A stretch of DNA of 64,000 bases from Undaria pinnatifida (taxonomy: Eukaryota > Sar > Phaeophyceae > Laminariales > Alariaceae). The DNA is taken from NCBI GenBank assembly GCA_012845835.1, contig JABAKD010000018.1, forward strand, positions 2,920,229-2,984,228, written 5' to 3'. Within the stretch, counting starts at the first letter, position 1, and the number at the start of each line of letters is the position of its first letter. A model generated the notes under the pieces. That model had not been told where the DNA came from. It did no database searches and was given only the letters and a program-made list of their open reading frames with translations. A program made the translations under genes and the position numbers. Positions 22,398 through 34,300 of this stretch are shown one piece after another.

Positions 22398-25300
22398 TAA
22401 AGAGCAGAAGCCCCGCCGGCAGCAAGGTACCCACCAGGGTACTCAACAAAACACAGCCCAAGGTGTACCGTCGCAAAAAGGCAAAACGGGGAACATCGCA
22501 CAACGGCACAGACCTTGCATTCGTCACAGAAGCGTGTTCGGTTGGAGGCCTTGGAGTAAGACTGCTTGCAGATAGCACATCGCACGAAGTAGCTCTTCCG
22601 AATGCGCTGCGCCCTGTCCACCGTTTTTTACGGACAGTCAAAAGAAAAAGAAGAAAAGCATTGAGCAAAATTTCCAAACAAAAAAAAAAACTCACACACA
22701 CCAGGTATGCATGACATGAAAATAAAAAACGACCAAACATCAAACACATGGGAGGCGCGTGCCGTGTAAAAGATAATGACACTTGAGCACTTTTTGGCCA
22801 CAGTTTTTGCGGATAACGTAGCCTCCTCAACTGACGGACTACCAAAAAGAAAAAAAATCGGAATACCGCATGTGTGTTTTCACGACAAGAACAAAATGCT
22901 CGTACCAGTAGATTTTCAGAGGAGCACGGAACAAAAAAAAATAGAACGCAGCCACACTCATTGTCGAATTTTCGAGAGCCGGGGTGCACCAACAACTCTT
23001 AACAAAGAAAAAAAAACAAGATACAAAAAAAAACATGTAACTTTCTCTTTTCGCACAGAAATCCCAACGCTCCGATTTGATTTTTTTTCACTGTCGCCTT
23101 CCGGGCCTCCGATCCGCGCGCTCCCGCAGCTATTGGCCAAAGGGGTTGGTCATCGGGATGTATGTATCTATCATTCTACTCAAAAGCCAGTTAAATCGTT
23201 TTTTGGCACCGCAACCCCGACGTGGGGGTAAAAACCCTTGGGATTAGACTAGGATACTTTCAGGAGTACGAAATGGGTTCAAGGTTGAGGTATGGCATAC
23301 CCCCCCCCCCGTCCCCTCCTCGAACATCCTTCTTACGAGTATATAGGCCAACGAGTTCACTGGGGGCCGCCAGGGTTAACAGGACACGTTTCCAATGGCG
23401 ATTTCGGTCCATCACAAACATTCTGCGTAATGATGCAAAAAAAAGCTCGCATGGATGGACACAACTGTGGGTCGCAGGTACACTTTCTGCCGTGGCATAG
23501 TCCTATATCTTCTCTCGAAAAATTGTATGAACGGTAGTCGTTCCAGAGGTGCTGGGTATCGTGTCTTGTACTAAAAGTGGTCGTGGAGTCTCCGTACATT
23601 CTGGTGACAGAGAGAGACGGACAATTTCGTTTCCACAAAAACAAAATTGGTCAACAATGTTAGAATACAAGAACAGTACGACATATGCGAACACATACCT
23701 CTTCGCGACCGCAGTATTCTTGTGAGTCTCAAGGAGCTCAATCTTCGTCGCCTGTAATAACGCCGCGTAAGGGTTTCCTCTCGGTGGCGGCTCCCCCCCC
23801 CCAGATGAGCCGTTTTGATTTTGATTGTGGTTCTGATTATGCTGCTGCCGCACTCCTTCGTGCTGCAGCAACAACCGTTGTTGCTGTTGCTGCTGTTGTA
23901 ATTGTTGTGGTCCGTGAGGACCCTGGACCACCCCACCCACGGCTTCTCCGACTATCAGTCGATACGCCTCCTTATCGCCCACCTGGGAACCCCACGAAGC
24001 AACGCGAGAAAAAAAAACGAGGAAAAAAACAAGAATGTGATAAAAACAATGGATCACATCATAACCCAGACACCAGGGATACTTTTGCGTTTCGGGTTCT
24101 TCCAGTATTAATCCCGCCTGCAACTTCTCCGATTATCACGCGGTACGCCTCCTTATCGCCCACCCCGAACCCCAAGAACCAAAAACGTAACGAAATTTGT
24201 GTTAAGGTCATTCCTAGGTAACGAAAAAATACGAGTCGCCCAACAGACAAAAAAAATTACTTGTTCGCGAATCATGACATTTGTCACGAATTACGACTTC
24301 GAAAGATTTAGGAAATTCCATAAAATTATGTCAAGATTAGCGACAAAAATCACGAGGCCCTTCGAGAAAGCAATGACCTGAGAACGCAAGGTTGGAAGGA
24401 ATGCCGCACCATCGCGGGAGACACAGGATCTGGGCCACACTCCAAGTTTGGGACTGGACGAAAGATACTAAATGAAAGAAAAAAATGGCGGAAAAGTTCA
24501 AGAACGAACTAGAACATGAAGATGGACACAAAGACGAGGAAAACAAAAGAACCATCAAAAGAACCGTCAAACGAAACTTCAAAATAACTCAAAACGAAAC
24601 ACAAAACAACAGAAAAAAGTGAGTAAAAGGAAGAAAAAATGGGGAGGGGGGGAGGGGGTCATCTGCCGCTCTCTCGATCGAACCTGCAATATGCGCTCCA
24701 GGCCTTCGAGCGCCATCATCACCATGCTGCTTTGCTTCAGTAGCTCTCCCAGCACCTTGATTCCTCCTTCCTGTACTAGGTACTCGATCTGCGTCAACCA
24801 ATCAACGCCGAGGAGAGAGCGTCAACATTTCAACACCGACGAGATTAAGACCGGCAATTCCCAGGTTCGACAATTCTGGAGGGGAGGGGTCAAATAGCCT
24901 GTGCTTTGTAGATGGGCAAAAACTGGCGCTCGAACAGAAGCGTGTGGAGTTTCAAGAGATTTTTACTCGGATCTCGAAGAAAGTTGAAAAAATAAAACCT
25001 AAAAACGCCGAGGAGATAGCGCCAAACCAATGGACGCCGAGGAGACAGCGTCAACCAATCAGCACCGAGCAGAGAGCATCAACGACAGTCGGGGGCCAAC
25101 CAATGAACGCCGTCCATTCAGGGCAGTCTCGACGGCCATCGGGGAGTCAACCATTCAACGCGGGGAAGAGAGAAGAGAGAAACAACGACCATCGCGGGTC
25201 AACCCTTGAACGTCGACCATTCAAGGCAGGGCAGCGAGCGTCCACGACCATCGGGGATCAACCAACGAACGTCGTCCAATTAACGCCGAGCAACGATCGA

Positions 25301-28300
25301 CCACGACCATCCGGGATCCACCTATGAGCGTGTCCATTTCGTGGCGGGCAGAGAGAATCAACCATTGAGTTGGTAATCATCAAGCGTCGAGCAGAGCATG
25401 GCAACCATCGAGGGGCCAACCACCGAGAGAATACCACGGAGCATTGAGTAGTGTATAACACGGTATGGTAAAACATGGTACGATACTTCGAAGTAGGATA
25501 GTATTGTACAATATGGTACGACAAGATCGTACGTTATTGTATAGTATGGTACGGTGTGGCACGGTATGGTATAGTATGGTTCTGGTGAAATAAAATCTGG
25601 TGTAGTGAAATATAATATGGTGTGCTATAATAAAATATGGTACGGTATAGTATTGTGCAATGTGGTATCGAATGGTACATCATGGAATCGTACACCATGG
25701 TATGGTATGGTATGGTATGGTATGGTGTACCTGGTGATCGGAGCCGCAGCTGGTGGCGTTGAGCACGGCCCAGCTAGCCTCGCTCCGAACCTCCGGATCG
25801 GCCCCTCCGCTGTTGGGATCTAACACAAAAAAAACAAAAAACAAGTACAGTAGCGAGCAAGAAGCCCTTAACAACTACCAGAGATATACATAGCTTGAGT
25901 ATGAGATCGTCCAACGGGGTGAGCGACGGCATCCACCAGGGCCGTCTCTTGCAGCACAGTACATACCCGCCTGGCTCCATTGCAACGAACATTGGCAGAC
26001 CCTAAGCAACAACCCAACAACAGCTATATCCCCCCAATCCCCTCTCAAGCATGCCTTCATGCCTTCACATCTTCACATCTCCGGGCATGTGTCCACATCT
26101 CTGCATGTCTCTGTGCATATATGTCAGCACATGCCTGGTAGATACAAAAGTCTATTTTCCGCCCGTAGTCAATGCTTGCATACCTGGAGGACGCGTCCGC
26201 CGAGAAGGCGTTATTAACAGCTCGACAAGGAAGCATCTAAACAAACACAACTGAAAAAACGTATCTTCATCTCTGTGGACATATCCGCATCTTTGCAACA
26301 CGCAGGTATCCACATCTATCCAGCAATCATACCTCCTCAACTCCGCACACACCTCTGCATATCTCTTATCTGCACATATACATGGAACATCTCAACATCT
26401 GCTCGCAGTTAGTGCGTGCCTGCAGAGCACCCGCCGGCTGAGAGGGTAGCTAGCTTGACAAGGGAAGGAAAGGCGACACCTCCGAGAACATCCATCTTTA
26501 CATCTCATCCCTGGACATACCTATCTCCGCGCTGTCGCTACCATGGAAACTGAAGGATACGCCAGCATGACAATACGTGGAAGCGCGGTGAGCTTAAGCT
26601 TTCGTTTTCTCCATCCGCCTGAGGATGTTCAACAAAAAGAATAAAAAATCTCCGAACTCCCTTTCAAGCACGCCTGCGCATTATTTCCACTGTCCGCAAA
26701 TACACATGGAACCTCTTCGTATGTTCTCCCTCGTCGTTTAAGCGTACCTGCAGGATCCGCCGGCTGGGAGGACGCCAGCTCGACAAGGGAAGGCAGGGCG
26801 CCACTGTCTAGGACCGTCTGGATCTGCTCCACGGTGCCCGCCGCGATGTTGCTTAACGTCCAACACGCCTGTTTATTGATCAGTTCGCCAGTAGGAACGG
26901 TTCAAGTTTTCAGCATTTGTGTCGCGCAAGGCTATCGCATACCAGGTACATTTCGTGGGGAAGCAAGGCGCCACTGTCGAGGACGTGCTCCGCGGTGCCT
27001 GCATCGATGCCGCTCACAAGTCCAACACGACTGATTGTCTAAAAATCGGTTTGCCCGTAGGAGCGGTGGATCGGTTGGCCAATAGGAACGCCGGATCGGT
27101 TGGCCAATAGGAACGGTGAATCGGTTGGCCAAACAAGAACGGCGGGTCGGCGGGCCAACAGGGACGGACGGTCGGTTAGCCAACAGGAACGATGAATCTG
27201 TTGGCCTATAGGAATGGTGGGACTTGAACGCTATGCTGTCGAGTTATAGATACAAGACGCTACAAATTCGAAAAGCCAAAATCTCAAGGAACGGGTCAGG
27301 TCATGACCCGTGACATACAAGTCATGTGGGTACGGGTCATGTGGATACGGGTCATGGGGGTACGGGTCAGGTGGATACGGATCATGTGGGTACGGGTCGT
27401 TGGGATACGGGCCATGTGGATGGGAATCATGTGGATACGGGTCCTGTGGATACGGGTCATGTGGATGCAAATCATGTGGGTACGGGTCATGTGGCGGATC
27501 GGGTCAACTAACCGTGAGATTATTACCTGCTTGCTGTAACCGCTGCGGGCGCGGGCTATGGCCGGGGAGGCACCAAAGCTATCTGAGGATTCTGAAAGAA
27601 GCCGTATAACTACTCAGTCAGCCGACAAGCGATTTCGAGCAAAACGTAAGTCAAGCCCAACACACAATCCCATGGGCTATATGACGGAGATCCATTGTCA
27701 AAATGATGAAATACAAAAGAATGGGAGCGGGGGCGGGGGTGGGAGGGGGAGGGGGAGGGGTACGCCTTTTTGGGAGGGATGCCCCCGTTTGCTGTCCCAT
27801 TCCCCAATATCTATTAGTAGTTGCCTGGTGAGCGCACTACAGTCTCAGACGCACAAAAAGTGGTGACCAAGGGAGCACGTTTCTCCTTTTCGAACCCCAC
27901 ACACCTCTTTTCGAACGCCAAAAACCGGGGTGGTGGGGGGGGGAGGGGTACTCATTTGTTGCTGGGCTTAGCCATTTGACCATTGACCACGCATCCCTTT
28001 CGAGACGGAGCACCGTTCCTACTCCTAATCGACACCTCCAACATTTGGGCGCTCACTACGCTTCTTCAATATGTTGCATTGAAACTGTTTGCTTATTCTA
28101 TCCCCGTCCTGTTTCGCCGTCTGCGGCAACCGTCCATGTCCTAGGATAGCGATCGTTTCCTCGCTACTCTCTAGTCTACCAAACTCTTCCATGTCAAGAT
28201 AAATCTCATTTCCTCATCTCCTCTAACGCATCCCGTTCCTCCTTGTATATTTCACATTCTCCTACTATGTGAGTCCTACTCTATTGTGCCACACGGGCAC

Positions 28301-31300
28301 ATATTTGTAGCCACGTCCTCCTCCTCCCCACTACTGGTATACCAGGAATCTCTTTCTTTCTGGTAGGTCCAGGTCCCGAACGCGAAATCGCAGTTTCAGC
28401 CTTTTCGCGTATTCCATTGGGCCGTGCAGAAACGTTTTCACTCCAATATTTTTCCTCGACCCCCTGCATATCTCTTCTCTTGTTTCACCTTATTTCTCAG
28501 CGCTAGCATTTCCATTTCTTCTATTCTTTCTTTCACTTCTGTCTTGTACCCACCGAATTTCTCTACAGACAGTACCTCTGCTTGGTCTCCCCCTAAATCC
28601 TTCCATACTTTCTCGACTACGTTATCCCATCTTATTCCAGCTCGCCCTTTTGTTGTTTTCTCCCATACAGCCTTATCAGCTATGGCTGGCAACCCCTTTT
28701 CCGGCATACCCCTTACTTTATATTGCCGTTTCAACTTTATCACGTCTCTCATTTGTGGTAAGTAGGTTTATTGCCCGTTTTGCTCTTAATGCTGTGTTAT
28801 TCGTCGTACTTGAGCATCCTAGCATATTTTTAGCTGCTGCCATCTGCACTGTTCCCAGCTGTTTTACGAACTTCGCGTTCCCTTCCCATACTTGTGCATA
28901 CTCTAACTTGGTACAATCACATCAATTCAGAATACATATTTTAATCCTAGTGTCAAGGTGCGGGTCTGTTGGGACCGCATCCATCTTGCCTACTTGTGAT
29001 TTACCCTTTCCTATTGCTTTCGCTATGTGTGCATCCCAAGAGCAGTCCTTTGAGATGTCTACGCCAAGGTACGTACACTGGTCTACGATCGTTGGTTAAT
29101 CTTCTCCCCACTTCCATTTGAAATTTACCTATCTTCGCTACATACAACTCGTACTGCGATCCTATTGTCAAGGTGCGGGTCTGTTAGGATCGCATCCATC
29201 TTGCCTAATCGCGATTTACCCTTTCCTAATACTTCCGCTATGTGTGCATCGCAAGAGCAGTCCTTGAGATATCTACGCCAAGGTACGTACACTGGTCTGC
29301 GACCGGTGGTACATCTTCTCCCCACTTCCATTTGAAATTTACATATCTTCGCTACATACAACTCGTACTGCGATCCTATTGTCAACGTGCGGGTCTGTTA
29401 GGATCGCATCCATCTTGCCTTGAATTGCGATTCACCCTTTCCTAATACTTCCGCTATGTGTGCATCCCAAGAGCAGTCCTTTGATATATCTACGCCAAGG
29501 CACGTACACTGGTCTACGATCGGTAGTTCATCTCCCCACTTCCACTTGTGTTCTACCGCATCCACCTTATCTTCGTTACACACAACTAAACGTGCGCGGT
29601 TCGCGGTCGCTCTCAATTTCCTAGTGTACTCTAGTGCTTTCTCTATCGGTTTCTGCAATCCTTCGGGCGTGTTTCTGATATCCCCACGAAATCATCCGAA
29701 AACATCAACACCCCGACACCACATCTTCCCCAACCGGGGGTGCGGCGGGGGGGGTTACTGAAACCAAGTTGGAAAAAATGAAATAAAACCGTCGTTTTCT
29801 CGACACGTACAGCAATCCCAACGCTCCGATTTGTTCTTCATTTCGACCATTCTGGGAGATCGGCGTCCGGAAAACCAATCCGAGCGCGCTCTCCTGCGGT
29901 AACATAGGAGAGCTCGACTAAAAGGTATACCTGGTATATATATATATATATTATAAAAATTAAAATACACTCCAGCTGTGAGATCGAAGATTTTGTCGAA
30001 ACTCATATTTGCAAGCTGTGTGTGATACTCCGATCGCGCGTATTACGGGTTGTGTGTCCTCATTAAGGATATACGTCGGCGACTCCCCTTGCAACTACAG
30101 TGTAGCTATCAGGGTCAACATGGTGATGTATATATAATTTCTGCGTGTAGCTTCGTTCTGTTAGCAATGAATGTCCGTACTAGATATCTAACGAAATAGA
30201 TCAATACAACAAAGCTGAACGACGGACGAGAAACCATGGATTTGGCAACAACTGTATCTATCGTGTAGGCCTTATGATCGGATTCTCGAAACTCGAATTT
30301 TCTCGCGGCTGAATTCCTTTCTACGGACGCTTTCTTCGAAGATCGGCTTCGGGGCCCCGCCGCCCTTCCCTGTGAGACGCCCCCCTCGCCGTGAACGCCT
30401 ACATAGGCCTAGAGAGAGAAGCAAGAAGTAGGCTCGATCTTGTATTTTGGGCGGCATTCTCGAGCTTTCCATTGACTCTTGACAAGAGAGGTTTGTACAA
30501 AAAACATGGCATTACGAAGAACAAACTATAATCTTGTTGGAGCTGGTGGGCGTTAATACTTGCTCACTTGCTCGGGTACTTGCCTCGTGGCTCACGAGTG
30601 CCTGGTACGAGGAGCGAACGCTTGTGCTCTCTCTCTCAAGCAAGCATGCGACGCCCCCGGGACACCAAGCAAACCAAAATCCCGAACGGCCAGCTTGCAG
30701 AAAAAAGAAAACCATGCATCGATCCAAGGATACTGGGTAAGCAACTCAGTTCAGGAGCTCCGTCAGCGAGAGATCTGGTTGGCCTACAAAAAGCACGACT
30801 CCGCGACGCACCTCCTTCTGAATCTCGCGGTTACTGTGCGCGATGAGTTGTTGGAGGTACGGAACGGCTCCTGCGTCTATGATGTGCTGCGTGTAGTCCT
30901 TATCGTCCTCCGCGCACACGATGTTGCCGATCGTTCGCAGCGCTGGTTTCGTCACGCGCCAGCTGCCGCGGTTGCGACAAGATGATAATGATGGTGATCA
31001 AACGGGAGGCGGGGGGGGGGGGGTAGGGTAGAAGGGAGACGAGAAGTGGGGGGGGGGGAGATAATAGGAGGAGGAGGGAGGGTTGGGGAGGGGAGAGAAG
31101 GGAGAGGAGTAGGAGGGGGGAAAGGAAGGTGGAGAGGGGGGGGTGTATAAGAAGAGAAGCCGGGCCAAACCAACAAAACCACGTCAACGCCAAAACTACC
31201 ACCGATAAACCGAAACAACGTAAAACACACACAACAGCACCACCAAGCCAACACCACTTTAAATTACTGCGGAAGGTGGACGTCAGTAACATTCTGGCAA

Positions 31301-34300
31301 TACCAGGGTCGCTCGGAATGTCATCAGAAAATTACCATATTGGATACAGCTTGATCGAACGGTATCGAACAATGTCACAACAATATCACCAGCAAAACCA
31401 ACGCACCAAATCAACAACAAACCCCACAACACCCTAACCAAAACGAACTAAACAAAAAATAAACAAAGAAAATGAGAACACCCCACCTTCGTGTCAACAC
31501 CAAAAACCCACAAATCAGAACCAAACCCACGCCCAAAAACAGGCTAAACCAAACACAGCAAAAGAAATGTACGCAACCTGCTCGTACCTTCGATGGGTGA
31601 GGAGCTCAACCAGGCGCCAGCAGATATCCGCGTCCACGACCGCTCGGATGTGGGTTGACAACCCGTCACACAGGTGGCTCAGCGCCCAGCAAGTATGACT
31701 GCCATGGCGGTAGCGCAACAGCAACGGCACACGTCGGCGCGGCAGAGCACAACGCGTTAACGCTAGGGATGCGAGTTGACTAAATTTCACGAGTATTTAC
31801 AGGTTGGGTGGTGAGAAAAGTCGATCGTAGCGGTAAATACCTGGCCAACTGAAGGTAATCGCGCTCGACTACGTGTAACAACTGTCGTCAACAGCGTGAG
31901 CATTGGTGGGAAGCAGGAAAGTCCAAACCCTTCACCCGACCCAACCCAAGCTAACCCAACCCAACCCAACTCAACGCAATGCAGTAAAATTCCTTTGCTG
32001 CCACTGGCCGCTGGTGTGCGCGCGTCCCAAAAAGGGGGGAGAAAAAAAAAGAAGAGAGTTTTTATGGGATATCGGATTGTCGTGTAGTCAGCGACATATA
32101 CCATAGTCAGCCAAGTCATTCCTAGCCCACGAGAATATAAAAAGGAATTCAATGCGTCGGCGTGTGCGAAACAGCAACAACATGGACGGATGCAACACAC
32201 AGAAAGCCTCACACGCGATACCATCCCGTTTACTTCATATACCGCATCGACAAAAACCCGCAAAAAGTTACATAGCGCCGCCGAATACCACCGATAGGTT
32301 ATACGACTCGACAAAAAATCCGCAAAAGTTACATAGCGCCGAACATATACATAGCGCCGAACATACCACCGATAGGTCATACGACTCGACAAAAAATCCA
32401 CAAAACAGCGATACCCAGTACATCGAAACGTGTGTGGCTTGTCGCGGTAGCACAACCACCACCACATCGGCGCGACAGACAAAACAAACCGCCGAAAGAC
32501 AGGGGGGCTGTGAGTGGGGTTCACGGCTGGGCTGCTAGTTGAATGGACACTTCCAACACCACCAGCGGGGGGCATACGGTACTAAACAGAGACATGGTTA
32601 GCAAAAAATAGGGGTATATCTAGGTTAGTGTAGTGATCGTGGGTTCGAATCCCTGGGGTCCCCCGCCCCCGCAGTGGTTTTACTAGTCGAGTGGTGCTGT
32701 ACGTTGGCTGGACTTCCCAGTTAAACAGCTAGTCACGCATATCAGGCGTGTTCACGGGTCGGGTCGCCTCTTGCGGGTCGGGTCGGGTCAGCGTGATCCG
32801 AACCGCCCCGCAAATTTTTAGGGCTTTTCACGGATATTGACCCGACCCGCCGATATCACGGCTCGAGTAGGCTCGGGTTAGGAGGTGTTCTATTCATCAC
32901 GGGTCGGGTCGGGTCGGGTCGGGTCGGGTCGGGTCGGGTCGGGTCGGGTCGGGTCGGGTCGGGTCGGGTCGGGTCGGGGTCAGGTCAGGAGGTTTTAAAA
33001 TCTCGCGGGACGGGACGGGTTACCCTGGCTCGATCTGACCCGTGAAAAGCCCTGCAAAATTTGACGACCTCCTGGCCCGATCCGGTCCGAACCGTGAGGG
33101 TCCGAACTACCTACTGACCCGACCCGACCCGACTCGACCCACGCGATTTAGGGAGCCCCCTGACCCGATTCGCCATGACCCGTGAGAAGTCATTGTGTTA
33201 GCAATAACAGCAGAGGTGCAGATTACCGCAAAAAAAAAAAAAAAAAAACGGCACCCGTTCGCAAGCAACTGGTACAAAAGTGCGAACGGCAAAACCGCAA
33301 ATCTATATTATGAAAGGGGCTAATACAGCAGGTGAGGCACTAACATCCCCTTTGGAAACAAATCCCCCAAAAAAGAAAAGGTCCCCAGATTATATGGAGG
33401 CGTTCCCGACTACGGGCATCTTTTAATTCCGCGATAGGCAATAGTTTCGCGAACGGCGCGTGGATTTTGGGAACGCCAACGTGAGCGCAACGCGTGAACA
33501 TGCATCCCTCGCTATCGGCTAGTTGGCGGAGGACGAGCCAACTAACCGGCACACCTGGTACCTGGTAGTCATTAACAAATAGCCACACGTCGAGCAACAA
33601 ACGCGCTATTCAGATGCAGACACGCAGAACTCTGTAACTTGCCGCAAGCGATTACTACTGACGTCTATCGTTATTGGTTAGTACTCATAATAATAAGATG
33701 AAAACAGAAAACAGGAAAGGGGGGAGGGGGGAACATACCGGTTTGTTCTCTGGCTTTGCATTTTAGAAAAAAAATGTTGCCTGCGGTCTACACACGACAC
33801 AAGAGCCTCACACGAACACGGTCGTAACCTAGGAGAGCTCGGCTGAAAAGGTGGAGATACTCTCACTTCGTGATTTGTTTCAGCCTGTTGACCATGGCTT
33901 TTCGTAAAAACACACGTTTTCTATCCAATCAGAAAGTACCAGGCAGTCGGTGGCTTGTAGCCAGCCAACCCAAAGCCGTACTGATACACAGCAGTCCATG
34001 CAACTACCACAGACAAGAGCGATAAAGACACACGCCGGTATCATAGTTTAATTAAAAAAAACAGAAACAGAACACAAAGGACACAAGAAACATTTCCTAT
34101 TGAACTACAAAGTGCAGTACTACCACAAAGGTAGGTAGAGCGGCACCACAGACATGCCGTATGCCGGTAAAACATTAACGCGCATTTTAAAAGGACTCCA
34201 AAAAAAAACAGCAGACACGAAAAAATTAGTAGAACATGACCTGAGAATCTCGCTGTCCCCATGCTGCAGCAGCTTGGCAAGGGCCGGCACCACGGTGTGC

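Larger units (their letters stand above)
26045..27040. repeat. Decayed partial copies of exon 10 around the real exon
   Basis: Plus-strand segments 26405-26480 and 26160-26235 contain forms of GCCGGCTGGGAGGA and AGCTCGACAAGGGAAGG, i.e. the exon 10 3' half. Segment 26940-27035 contains GGCGCCACTGTCGAGGAC and TCCAACACGACTG, i.e. the exon 5' half with acceptor. Intervening intron sequence (CACATCTCTGCAT-like) is also duplicated. Confidence 0.75.

Noticed and set aside
22181-22513. Extension of exon 14 past its donor (VCAVVRC then Val/Leu runs)
   Set aside because: It enters the AAC microsatellite; exon 15 completes a coherent Cys cluster in phase.
23503-23615. Alternative last exon after 23699 (reading MYGDSTTTFSTRHD)
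   Set aside because: Phase-compatible, but it lacks the final importin-alpha helix, which exon 14 supplies (AQRIRKSYF).
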